From the NCBI RefSeq assembly GCF_012935695.1, contig NZ_CP052859.1, forward strand, positions 4,133,001 through 4,197,000: a stretch of DNA of 64,000 bases, given 5' to 3'. Made by a program: the position numbers and the translations under genes. Origin of the DNA: Pseudomonas sp. ADAK18. Lineage in GTDB: Bacteria; Pseudomonadota; Gammaproteobacteria; Pseudomonadales; Pseudomonadaceae. The notes beneath the pieces are model-generated. The model searched no databases and was not told where the DNA came from. It saw only the letters and a program-made list of their open reading frames with translations. Positions 48,280 through 56,338 of this stretch are shown in pieces (within the stretch, counting starts at the first letter, position 1; each line of letters opens with the position of its first letter).

Positions 48280-49248
48280 GTGACGGACCCGAATAAACTG
48301 CAGCCCCATGAGCTGGCTCATGAGGTGTTGCAAGATACGGCCATGGACCAAGCCCTCGACTGGCTGATCGCCTTGCAGTGCCCGCAACCCGGGCAACAGG
48401 CCGAGTTCGAAGCCTGGCTGGCCAGCGACCCGGCGCACCTTGAGGCTTTCGCCAAAGCCCAGGCCGCCTGGGGTGGCGCGCCGGTACACAGTGCCGCCGT
48501 GGCCCTCAACGCGCCCCGTAAGCCCAGCGCCTGGCGCCGTATCAAGCCGCACTGGAAACCCTTGGCCACCGCCGCCGTGTTGTTGCTGGGATTGTTCAGT
48601 TTCAGCAACCTGCCGGTACGCTTGCAGGCTGACCACCTGACCGTGGTGGGCGAGCGCCAGCGCCTGCAACTGGACGATGGCTCGAAAGTCCTGCTCAACA
48701 CCAATTCCGCCTTCTCCAGCACCATCAATGACCATCAACGCATTGCCCGCCTGTATCAGGGCGAAGCGTTTTTTGAAGTGGTGGCCAATCGCGAGCTGCC
48801 CCTGGAAATCGATGCCGGCCCCGTGCGGGCCCGTGTCAGTGATACCGCCTTCGCCGTGCGTTACCTCAATGGCGAAGCCCAGGTCCAGGTGCAACGCGGT
48901 GACGTCGACCTGAGCAACACCTTCGACGACGCCCGGGTGCGCCTGAGCGCCGGCCAAAGCATTCGCATCGGCCCCAAGGGTTTCGGCCAACCTGCCCGTC
49001 TGGATGCCAGCAAGGACCTGGCTTGGGTCCAGGGCCGGCTGGTCTTCGAAAACTGCCCGATGAGTGAAGTACTGGCCGAACTGCGCCGCTATTACCCCGG
49101 CTGGATCGTCAACAACAACGAGCAGTTGGCCAGCGTCGCCGTCACCGGCAATTACCGCCTCGATCAGCCGCTGGACGTGGTGCGCTCCCTGGCCCACATC
49201 ACCTCGGCCAAGCTCTCGGAATACCCGGCGCTGGTGATTATCAACTAA
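48280..49248 (+). CDS. hxuR: FecR-family anti-sigma factor (HxuR-like)
   Basis: This 322-residue regulator has a cytoplasmic N-terminus that binds the sigma factor (LDWLIALQCPQPGQQAEFEA), a membrane helix near 95-112 (ATAAVLLLGLFSFSNLPV) and a periplasmic FecR domain with LTVVGERQRLQLDDGSKVLL and a C-terminal STN-like end that meets the receptor. The start is GTG at 48280, with GAGGA 5-8 bases upstream; a GTG eight codons earlier lacks a site. It follows the sigma gene by 84 bases. In such systems cleavage of the protein after receptor signalling activates the sigma factor. Confidence 0.88.
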   Translation: MTDPNKLQPHELAHEVLQDTAMDQALDWLIALQCPQPGQQAEFEAWLASDPAHLEAFAKAQAAWGGAPVHSAAVALNAPRKPSAWRRIKPHWKPLATAAVLLLGLFSFSNLPVRLQADHLTVVGERQRLQLDDGSKVLLNTNSAFSSTINDHQRIARLYQGEAFFEVVANRELPLEIDAGPVRARVSDTAFAVRYLNGEAQVQVQRGDVDLSNTFDDARVRLSAGQSIRIGPKGFGQPARLDASKDLAWVQGRLVFENCPMSEVLAELRRYYPGWIVNNNEQLASVAVTGNYRLDQPLDVVRSLAHITSAKLSEYPALVIIN

Positions 49249-49266
49249 ATGAGAATTATTTTTACT
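49248..49266 (+). promoter_or_regulatory. Possible Fur box upstream of the haem receptor gene
   Basis: AATGAGAATTATTTTTACT has a perfect left half (AATGAGAAT) and a weak right half. It overlaps the end of the anti-sigma gene and the start of the shared TTTTTAC element. Confidence 0.5.
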
Positions 49267-49293
49267 CGATAGCCAACGACGGTACGTCTAGTT
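49259..49293 (+). promoter_or_regulatory. Candidate ECF (HxuI) promoter of the haem receptor gene
   Basis: TTTTTAC (49259-49265) is 19 bases from CGTCTAGTT (49285-49293). The same pair with the same spacing lies before haem oxygenase. CGT-containing -10 elements are typical of iron-starvation sigma factors. The gene starts 74 bases beyond. Confidence 0.6.
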
Positions 49294-49366
49294 ATAGCCA
49301 ATGCAACTGATTCGTATTTGATTCAGATTCGCAACTATAAGATTCGTACCTTCCGGAGCGCTCTCG

Positions 49367-51952
49367 ATGTCCTCTCGTTTCAATCGGTCCTCTTCCCCCG
49401 CTCGTCGCCACGGCTTATCCCTGTTGACTGCCGCCATCTTGCTGGCGGGGAGCCAGGTCGCACCGGTCATGGCCGCCACCGGCACCGAGCCTGCCACTCG
49501 CAGCCATGGCAACTACAGCTTCAGCATCGAGCAGCAATCCCTGGTTTCGGCACTCAATGCCTTTACCTCGGTGACTGGCTGGCAAGTCGGCCTGCCCGCG
49601 GAGTTGGCCCAGGGTGTTTCCTCCCCAGGCGCACGCGGCTCGCTGACACCGGAAAAAGCCCTGGATCGGCTGTTGGTGGGGACCAACCTGAGCTATCGCA
49701 AACTGGGCAATAACAACATCGTCCTGGAAAAACGCGCCACCGGCAGCACCCTCAACCTGCAACAAGTGACCATCAGCGCCACCCGCCAGGAGCAGGACGT
49801 GACCAGCGTGCCCAGCACTGTCACCGTGCATGACCGTGAAGAGCTGGACCGCCAGAACGTAAACAACATCCGTGAGCTGGTACGTTACGAGCCCGGTGTT
49901 TCGGTGAGTGGCACCGGCAGCCGCTCGGGCAACGCCGGCTACAACATTCGCGGTATCGACGGCGACCGCATCCTGACCCAGGTGGACGGCGTCGAAGTGC
50001 CGGACAACTTCTTCAACGGCCCCTACGCCAAGACCCGCCGTAACTATGTCGACCCGGAAATCGTCAAGCGCGTGGAGATCCTGCGCGGGCCAGCCTCGGT
50101 GCTGTACGGCAGCAGTGCCATCGGCGGCGCAGTGAGCTACTTCACCCTCGACCCCGACGACATCATCAAGCCCGGCCAGGACTTCGGCGCACGCCTCAAG
50201 ACCGGCTACAGCTCCGCCGACGAAAGCTGGCTGACCTCCGGCACCGTCGCTGGCCGTGTCCAGGACTTCGACGGTTTGCTGCACCTGAGCCAGCGCAATG
50301 GCCATGAAACCGAGTCCTACGATGGCAACAATGCCAACGGCCTGGCCCGCACCGGCGCCAACCCGGAAGATGCGCGCACCACCAACGTACTGGCCAAGTT
50401 GGGCTGGAACTATGGCGACGACAACCGCCTGGGCCTGACCTACGAGAAGTACAAGGACGACCGAGACATCAATCAGAAAAGTGCGGTGGGCGGTCCCTTC
50501 AACGCCGGGCAAGGCTTCAACTTCTATCGCGGGCGCAAGGGTAACGACACCATCACCCGCGAGCGCTTCGGTATAGAAAACAGCTTCAGCCTCGACTCGC
50601 CGATTGCCGATCACATCAAGACCAGCCTCAACTACCAGATCGCCAAGACCGACCAGACCACCCAGGAAATCTACCAGCCGTCCCGTAAGGTATTGCGCAC
50701 CCGCGATACCCTTTACGAAGAAAAGCAGTGGGTATTCGATGCACAGTTGGACAAGGCTTTCAACATCGGCCAAACCGACCACCTGCTGACCTACGGCACC
50801 ACGCTCAAGCAGCAGAAAGTCACCGGTTCCCGCGAAGGCGGCGCCACTTGCCTGGCCGTGGGCGCAGGCTGCACCGCTATCGGCGCGCCGAGCCCGTCCG
50901 CCTCCGACAGCGTCAAGAAGTCCAGCGACTTCCCGGACCCGACCATCAACAGCTACAGCCTGTTTGCCCAGGACCAGATCAGTTGGAATGACTGGACCTT
51001 CCTGCCCGGCGTGCGCTACGACTACGTGCAACTCAAGCCCAAGCTGACCCAGGAGTTCCTCAATACCGTCAACCCGAACGGCACCGATCCTGTCAGCGAC
51101 GAGAAGAAAACCTGGCACCGCGTATCGCCCAAGTTCGGCCTGACCTACGCGTTGACCGAGCAATACACCTGGTTCGGCCAGTACGCCGAAGGCTTCCGCA
51201 CCCCGTCGGCCAAGGCCTTGTATGGTCGCTTTGAAAACCTCGACGTGGGCTACGTTGTCGAGCCCAACTCCGGCCTGAAACCGGAAACCAGCAAAAGCTA
51301 CGAAACCGGCCTACGCGGCAACTTCGAGTCCGGTAACTTCGATGTAGCGGTGTTCTATAACAAGTACCGCGACTTCATCAACGAAGACGCCTCTGTTCCG
51401 GGCGCTACCGTTGAAGCCTTCCAGGCCAACAACATCAAGCACGCCACCATCAAGGGCGTGGAAGTCAAAGGCCGCCTGAACCTCGATGCGCTGGGTGCGC
51501 CGCACGGTCTGTATACCCAAGGTTCGATTGCCTACGCCCACGGTCGCAATGACGACACCGGCGAGCCGCTGAACAGCGTCAACCCGCTCAAGGGCGTATT
51601 CGGCCTGGGTTACGAGCAGGAACAGTATGGAGCGCTGGTCAGCTGGACCTTGGTCAAGAAGCAGGACCGCGTCGACAACACCACTTTCTTCGCACCCGAC
51701 GGCAACAAGACCAACGGTCCGTTCAAGACGCCAGGCTTTGGTGTGGTGGACCTGACCGGTTTCTACAAAGTCACCGACGAGGTGACCATCAACGGTGGCC
51801 TGTACAACCTTACCGACAAGAAATACTGGAACTGGGATGACGTGCGCAGCTACGACGGCGTCGGCGAAGCGGGCGTGACTTCCCCTGCCAGCCTGGACCG
51901 CCTGACTCAGCCGGGCCGCAACTTTGCGATCAACCTGATCTGGGATATCTAA
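49367..51952 (+). CDS. hxuA: TonB-dependent haem receptor with signalling domain (HxuA-like)
   Basis: This is an 861-residue outer membrane receptor. A signal peptide ends near residue 36 (LLTAAILLAGSQVAPVMA), and an STN signalling domain lies at about 50-101 (FSIEQQSLVSALNAFTSVTG). The TonB box region is LQQVTISATRQEQD, the plug includes LRGPASVLYGSSAIGGAVSY, and the barrel ends in NFAINLIWDI with an aromatic region near the end. The segment GFRTPSAKALYG followed by EPNSGLKPETSKS resembles the FRAP/NPNL region of haem receptors. The STN domain shows it signals to HxuR. It should bind haem or a haem protein and pass haem inward with TonB. Confidence 0.9.
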   Translation: MSSRFNRSSSPARRHGLSLLTAAILLAGSQVAPVMAATGTEPATRSHGNYSFSIEQQSLVSALNAFTSVTGWQVGLPAELAQGVSSPGARGSLTPEKALDRLLVGTNLSYRKLGNNNIVLEKRATGSTLNLQQVTISATRQEQDVTSVPSTVTVHDREELDRQNVNNIRELVRYEPGVSVSGTGSRSGNAGYNIRGIDGDRILTQVDGVEVPDNFFNGPYAKTRRNYVDPEIVKRVEILRGPASVLYGSSAIGGAVSYFTLDPDDIIKPGQDFGARLKTGYSSADESWLTSGTVAGRVQDFDGLLHLSQRNGHETESYDGNNANGLARTGANPEDARTTNVLAKLGWNYGDDNRLGLTYEKYKDDRDINQKSAVGGPFNAGQGFNFYRGRKGNDTITRERFGIENSFSLDSPIADHIKTSLNYQIAKTDQTTQEIYQPSRKVLRTRDTLYEEKQWVFDAQLDKAFNIGQTDHLLTYGTTLKQQKVTGSREGGATCLAVGAGCTAIGAPSPSASDSVKKSSDFPDPTINSYSLFAQDQISWNDWTFLPGVRYDYVQLKPKLTQEFLNTVNPNGTDPVSDEKKTWHRVSPKFGLTYALTEQYTWFGQYAEGFRTPSAKALYGRFENLDVGYVVEPNSGLKPETSKSYETGLRGNFESGNFDVAVFYNKYRDFINEDASVPGATVEAFQANNIKHATIKGVEVKGRLNLDALGAPHGLYTQGSIAYAHGRNDDTGEPLNSVNPLKGVFGLGYEQEQYGALVSWTLVKKQDRVDNTTFFAPDGNKTNGPFKTPGFGVVDLTGFYKVTDEVTINGGLYNLTDKKYWNWDDVRSYDGVGEAGVTSPASLDRLTQPGRNFAINLIWDI

Positions 51953-51963
51953 ACCCTGCACAC

Positions 51964-52004
51964 CACTGCGCCAGTTTTGTGACGGGCGCAGTGAGGATTT
52001 TTTA
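51964..52004 (+). terminator. Intrinsic terminator after the haem receptor gene
   Basis: A 9-bp stem (51964-51972 with 51985-51993) around a 12-base loop is followed by AGGATTTTTTA. Its T-run is also the TTTTTAC element of the next promoter. Confidence 0.7.
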
Positions 52005-52033
52005 CGGTGGCGCGTCTTCTTGTTCGTCTAGTT
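51999..52033 (+). promoter_or_regulatory. Candidate ECF (HxuI) promoter of haem oxygenase
   Basis: TTTTTAC (51999-52005) is 19 bases from CGTCTAGTT (52025-52033), identical in sequence and spacing to the element before the receptor gene. The gene starts 48 bases beyond. Confidence 0.6.
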
Positions 52034-52080
52034 CATAAGCACTTGTCACCGAGCACCTCGACTTCTCCAGGAACGATCAC

Positions 52081-52707
52081 ATGACTCCCCAACACCCGAC
52101 CACCGAAGCCAGCCAAACCCCTCTCCTGCGCTCCCAGCGGGTTAGAGAACTGACCCAAGACCTACACAAAAGCCTCGAGGACACCGTCGGCGAATGGGCC
52201 CCCACCGACACCCTTCCCGGCTTCACCCGTTTCGTGCAAATGCAGTACCTGTTTCAGTCGGAAATCCAGGCGCTGTACCACGACCCCGAACTGGTCAAAC
52301 TGTTTGCCGACCTGCCTGAACGCTGCAGGGTAAAGGCCGCCCAAGCCGATCTGGTCGACTTGGGCGCCCAGGTTCCAGCAGCCGTTCCAGGCGCTCTACA
52401 AGCGCCGTCCAAGGCTCAGGCCCTGGCCTGGATCCGGGTATCGGAAGGTTCGAAGCTGGGTGCCGCCATCCTCTTCAAGCAAGCGGTTGCCCTGGGTTTC
52501 AGCGAAACCCACGGTGCCCGTCATCTGGCAGAACCCGAAGGTGGCCGCATGCGAGGCTGGAAAGCGTTTAATGCTATCTTCGACAACCTGCCCCTCAGTG
52601 CCGAAGAGGAAGCCGAGGTGGACCAGGCTTCCAGAGATGCCTTCGCACGTCTGGAACTGTTGTTGCGCACCGTTGGAAAACGCGCCACCAGCCCTCAGCC
52701 TGCATAA
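52081..52707 (+). CDS. hemO: Biliverdin-producing haem oxygenase (HemO/PigA type)
   Basis: This 208-residue enzyme opens haem to biliverdin, CO and iron. The proximal His lies in ELTQDLHKSLED, and the distal helix holds VSEGSKLGAAILFKQAVALG and GARHLAEPEGGRMRGWKAF, which match P. aeruginosa PigA closely. The C-terminal FARLELLLRTVGKRA is typical. AGGAA lies about 8 bases before the ATG. It lies downstream of the haem receptor and has its own candidate promoter, so imported haem is degraded by a co-regulated enzyme. Confidence 0.94.
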   Translation: MTPQHPTTEASQTPLLRSQRVRELTQDLHKSLEDTVGEWAPTDTLPGFTRFVQMQYLFQSEIQALYHDPELVKLFADLPERCRVKAAQADLVDLGAQVPAAVPGALQAPSKAQALAWIRVSEGSKLGAAILFKQAVALGFSETHGARHLAEPEGGRMRGWKAFNAIFDNLPLSAEEEAEVDQASRDAFARLELLLRTVGKRATSPQPA

Positions 52708-52778
52708 GTAACAGCGGCCATGGCCGTGCAACAACCGGTCGCTGATGGCGACCGGACACTCACCTCATATTATTGGCC

Positions 52779-53180
52779 ATGACTCGACCTACCCTTTCAC
52801 GCTCGAAAACCGCGCGCCTGCTGTTCGGCCTGCTGGCCTATGTCAGTCTGGGTATCGGCTTGATCGCGATTGTCGTACCGGGCCTGCCCACCACCGAATT
52901 CATCCTGCTGGCCGCCTGGGCCGCCACCAAGAGTTCGCCGCGCTTGAGCGCCTGGCTGGAAAACCACCGGTTATTCGGGCCGATCCTGTCCAACTGGCGC
53001 AACGGCAAAATCATCGCCCGCCGAGCCAAGATCAGCGCCACCGTGAGCATGCTGCTCTGCGCCGGCTTGATGCTGGTGATGCTGGAACATGGCTGGCCCA
53101 TCTACCTGGCCATTGCTGGGATGAGCCTGGGCAACCTGTGGATCTGGTCACGGCCTGAGGCGTTGGCGCCTATCTCCTGA
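52779..53180 (+). CDS. DUF454 (YbaN-family) inner membrane protein
   Basis: This 133-residue protein has three membrane helices (about 12-30, 30-50 and 90-120). The family signature VVPGLPTTEFILLAAWAATK is present, followed by LSAWLENHRLFGPILSNWR and a basic stretch (GKIIARRAKISATVSM). YbaN/DUF454 proteins often lie near haem or iron genes, and their role is unknown. The ATG at 52779 is preferred over an in-frame TTG two codons upstream. It follows the haem oxygenase gene by 71 bases and is probably co-transcribed. Confidence 0.83.
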   Translation: MTRPTLSRSKTARLLFGLLAYVSLGIGLIAIVVPGLPTTEFILLAAWAATKSSPRLSAWLENHRLFGPILSNWRNGKIIARRAKISATVSMLLCAGLMLVMLEHGWPIYLAIAGMSLGNLWIWSRPEALAPIS

Positions 53181-53281
53181 TTGGCACCTATCTCTGTAGC
53201 CTCGACAGCGGCTACGGCCCTACCGTTCATCGCCTTCCTCTAATGAATTGGCCGCCCGCGCCGATGTTCCGGGCAAGGCGC

Positions 53282-53328
53282 CGAATGGACTTGGCCATGC
53301 ACTGCTTGCATACCAATAAGTCCATTCG
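53282..53328 (+). promoter_or_regulatory. Hairpin in the leader of the second chemoreceptor gene
   Basis: CGAATGGACTT (53282-53292) and AAGTCCATTCG (53318-53328) form perfect 11-bp arms with a 25-base loop. It ends 11 bases before the ATG, and the gene shows only a weak ribosome site (GCGAG), so RNA folding might affect translation. Confidence 0.45.
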
Positions 53329-53339
53329 CGAGTAATCCT

Positions 53340-55478
53340 ATGTTCGACTCCCTTTCCATCCGCTTGAAAATCGTGCTGCTGTCCGGTCTTTGCCTGTTGG
53401 GGGTGATCGCGCTGATTGTCAGCATGAATATTTATCAGGCCAATCAGAACGACGAACTGATCAGTGCATCGAGCTCGCGAATGCTCACCGCCAGTGTGGA
53501 AAACCTGCTCCAGGCGAAAGCCGCCGAACAAGCGGTACAGGTGCAGAAAACCTTCGGTGAAAGCCTGTTGGTCGTCACCGCCCTTGCCGACCAGATCAAA
53601 GACCTGCGCACCCTCGCTCGCAAACAGTCACTGCCCGCTGGCGCCCTGCGTGAAGAACTCAACCAGAACCTGAAGACTGCCTTCGAGCGCAACAGCAAGG
53701 TGCTGGGCATCTGGCTGTCGTTTGAACCCAACGGCCTGGATGGCCAGGACAGCGACTTCGTCAATGACAAGGTTCGCGGCTCCAACGAAGCCGGACGTTT
53801 TTCCAGTTACTGGAGCCGCGCTGGCGGCCAGGGACTGAACACGGTGATCGTCGAAGACGACCTGACCAAAACCACCCTTAACCTCAGCGGTACGCCCTAC
53901 AACATCTGGTACACCTGCCCACGAGATACCCAACGCACCTGCCTGCTGGACCCTTACGCCGACGAAGTGGCCGGCAAATCGATGCTGATGACCACCATCT
54001 CCCTGCCACTGCTGGCAGACGGCAAGGTGATCGGCGTGGTCGGTATCGACCTCGCCCTCGATTCCCTGCAAGCGGCAGCCAACGCGGCGCAACAAGAGCT
54101 GTTCGACGGCGCCGGGATCATGGAAATTCTCTCCGGCACCGGGCTGATCGCCAGCTACAGCGGCCAGCCGGAGATGGTCGGCAAGAACCTCGTCGATACC
54201 CTCGGCAGTGAAGGCAGAGAAATCGTGCAACTGCTGGCCAGTGACACCCACAAGGTTCGCGAGCAAGACGACATGATCCGCGCCGTGTACCCGGTCAAGC
54301 CGATTGCCGATGCCAAATCCTGGGGCGTGGTGATCAAACTGCCCAAGCAAGTGTTGCTGGCCGATTCGGTCAAGCTGCAAGGCGTGCTCGACCAGGCCCA
54401 GGCCAGTGGCACCCTGAAAGCCTTGCTGGTCGGTGCTGCCGCCGGCCTGGTCGGTTTGTTGCTGATCTGGCTGACCGCCACCGGTGTGACCCGGCCGATC
54501 AACAGCGTGGCCGCCATGCTCAAGGAAATCGCCAGCGGGGACGGCGACCTCACCCAACGCCTGACCTACAGCAAAAAAGACGAGCTGGGGGAACTGGTGA
54601 ACTGGTTCAACCGCTTCCTCGACAAGCTGCAACCGACCATCGCCCAGATCAAGCAGAGCATCACCGAGGCGCGCGGCACCGCTGACCAATCTTCGGAAAT
54701 CGCCCGCCAGACCAGCGAAGGCATGCAAGTGCAGTTCCGCGAAATCGATCAGGTGGCCACCGCCTCCAATGAAATGAGCGCCACCGCCCACGACGTGGCC
54801 AACAGTGCGTCCAACGCCGCCAGTGCCGCCCGCGGCGCCGATCAATCGGCCCGCGAAGGCCTGTCGATCATCGAACGCAGTACGCGGGACATCACCACCC
54901 TGGCCGAGGAAGTCAGCAAAGCCGTGACAGAAGTCGAAGCCCTGGCGGTCAACAGTGAGCAGATCGGTTCGGTGCTGGAAGTCATCCGCAGCATCGCCGA
55001 GCAAACCAACCTGCTGGCATTGAATGCGGCGATTGAGGCGGCCCGGGCCGGGGAAAGTGGCCGGGGCTTTGCGGTGGTGGCCGACGAGGTTCGCAACCTG
55101 GCCAAGCGCACCCAGGATTCCGTGGAAGAGATTCGCCTGGTGATCGAACGCATCCAGGGCGCCACCCGTGGCGTGGTGGCAACCATGCATTCAAGCCAGA
55201 GCCAGGCGCAGAACAACGCAGGGCAGATTCAACAGGCGGTGCAGGCCTTGGGCAAGATCAGCGACGCGGTGACGGTAATCAGCGACATGAACCTGCAAAT
55301 CGCCAGCGCCGCCGAACAACAGAGCGCCGTGGCCGAAGAGGTCAACCGCAACGTCTCGGCGATCCGCACCGTGACCGAAACCCTGACCAGCCAGGCCACC
55401 GAGTCGGCGGCCATCAGCAGTCAACTCAATGCGCTGGCCAGCCAGCAGATGAAGCTGATGGATCAGTTTCGGGTGTGA
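53340..55478 (+). CDS. Methyl-accepting chemotaxis protein with dCache sensor
   Basis: This 712-residue chemoreceptor has a membrane helix at about 8-29, a periplasmic dCache domain to about 355 ([35 protein letters not shown]), a second helix around 360-382, HAMP (to about 435), and the signalling coiled coil with hairpin [20 protein letters not shown]. The sensor has extra material compared with PctA and two Cys residues ([14 protein letters not shown]), which might form a disulfide. The ligand cannot be told by eye. The [16 protein letters not shown] start is normal. Confidence 0.92.
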   Translation: MFDSLSIRLKIVLLSGLCLLGVIALIVSMNIYQANQNDELISASSSRMLTASVENLLQAKAAEQAVQVQKTFGESLLVVTALADQIKDLRTLARKQSLPAGALREELNQNLKTAFERNSKVLGIWLSFEPNGLDGQDSDFVNDKVRGSNEAGRFSSYWSRAGGQGLNTVIVEDDLTKTTLNLSGTPYNIWYTCPRDTQRTCLLDPYADEVAGKSMLMTTISLPLLADGKVIGVVGIDLALDSLQAAANAAQQELFDGAGIMEILSGTGLIASYSGQPEMVGKNLVDTLGSEGREIVQLLASDTHKVREQDDMIRAVYPVKPIADAKSWGVVIKLPKQVLLADSVKLQGVLDQAQASGTLKALLVGAAAGLVGLLLIWLTATGVTRPINSVAAMLKEIASGDGDLTQRLTYSKKDELGELVNWFNRFLDKLQPTIAQIKQSITEARGTADQSSEIARQTSEGMQVQFREIDQVATASNEMSATAHDVANSASNAASAARGADQSAREGLSIIERSTRDITTLAEEVSKAVTEVEALAVNSEQIGSVLEVIRSIAEQTNLLALNAAIEAARAGESGRGFAVVADEVRNLAKRTQDSVEEIRLVIERIQGATRGVVATMHSSQSQAQNNAGQIQQAVQALGKISDAVTVISDMNLQIASAAEQQSAVAEEVNRNVSAIRTVTETLTSQATESAAISSQLNALASQQMKLMDQFRV

Positions 55479-55533
55479 TGCCCTGAGCTGAGCACCATGA
55501 AGATCCAAATGTGGGAGCGGCGGTGCGACTTGT

Positions 55534-55620
55534 GTGGGAGCGGGCTTGCTCGCGAATACGTCGTGTCAGTCGCTAGATGTTTGGCTGACACACCGCTTTC
55601 GCGAGCAAGCCCGCTCCCAC
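55534..55620. repeat. REP-type inverted repeat (REPIN) with a partial copy upstream
   Basis: Arms beginning GTGGGAGCGGGCTTGCTCGC (55534) and ending in its complement (55620) are separated by about 40 bases. As at 40.8 kb, a shortened copy (AATGTGGGAGCGGCGGTGCG) lies just before it at 55508. Confidence 0.88.
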
Positions 55621-55637
55621 ATTAGATCAGCGGTGTT

Positions 55638-56201
55638 TTACAGACCGGTCCAGGCGCTGACAAACGGTGTCAGGTCTTCCTTCGACGCCGTCCGCGGCGG
55701 GTTCTGTGGGGTGCCCAAATAGAGGAAGCCAATCACTTCCTCACCAGCGGTCAGCCCCAGGCCTTTGGCGACGTGGGCCGAGTAGGACAGCTCACCAGTG
55801 CGCCACACCGCACCGATCCCCTGGGCGTAGGCCGCCAGCAGAATGCCGTGGGCAGCACAGGCCGCTGCCAGGCGCTGTTCGGACTTGGGTATCTTGAAGT
55901 GCTCCTGCAGTCGGGCAATCACCACCACGACCAACGGCGCACGCAATGGGCCTGCCAGTGCCTTGTCAATCACGGCCTGAGGAGCGTCGCAATCTTGCAA
56001 ACGAGCCGCTTCAGCCAGCAACGTGCCCATCTGTTCGCGGGCCGCACCTTCCACCGTCAAAAAGCGCCAAGGCCGCAGTTGGCCGTGGTCGGGCGCACGC
56101 ATGGCTGCCGCGAACAACACCTCGCGCTGCTCGGCGGTAGGGGCCGGTTCCAGCAGTCGCGGCACGGAAACACGGTTGAGCAAAGCGTCGAGAGCCTGCA
56201 T
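55638..56201 (-). CDS. NAD(P)H nitroreductase (YdjA-like)
   Basis: This 187-residue FMN enzyme begins MQALDALLNRVSVPRLLEPA, the minimal nitroreductase start of the YdjA type. Conserved parts are AAAMRAPDHGQLRPWRFLTV, the segment from KIPKSEQRLAAACAAHGILL, and GFLYLGTPQNPP near the end. Such enzymes reduce quinones, nitroaromatics or flavins; the natural substrate is unknown. The ATG 56201 has GGAGGTGG directly before it. It is divergent from the dihaem protein gene. Confidence 0.9.
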   Translation of the reverse strand: MQALDALLNRVSVPRLLEPAPTAEQREVLFAAAMRAPDHGQLRPWRFLTVEGAAREQMGTLLAEAARLQDCDAPQAVIDKALAGPLRAPLVVVVIARLQEHFKIPKSEQRLAAACAAHGILLAAYAQGIGAVWRTGELSYSAHVAKGLGLTAGEEVIGFLYLGTPQNPPRTASKEDLTPFVSAWTGL

Positions 56202-56338
56202 GGCCACCTCCAGAAAAGAATGTGCGGTCATTCTAGCGGGATTGAATCGGATACCACCAAACGATAATTGCTCTTATTCAATCAGCCCTGCCCTGTTAGA
56301 CTTTGCGACCTTATTTTTCCCCCTCCACAGGATTGCTG

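Noticed and set aside
49415..51163. A 582-codon minus-strand frame opposite the haem receptor gene
   Set aside because: Antisense shadow rich in Gly, Val and Ala without recognisable motifs; the plus-strand receptor explains the region.
53628..55190. A 520-codon minus-strand frame opposite the second chemoreceptor
   Set aside because: Shadow of the coiled-coil coding pattern; no support.
56240..56300. Possible Fur box near GATAATTGCTCTTATTC upstream of the dihaem protein gene
   Set aside because: Only the left hexamer fits well; the right side does not pair or match the consensus, so I do not annotate it.
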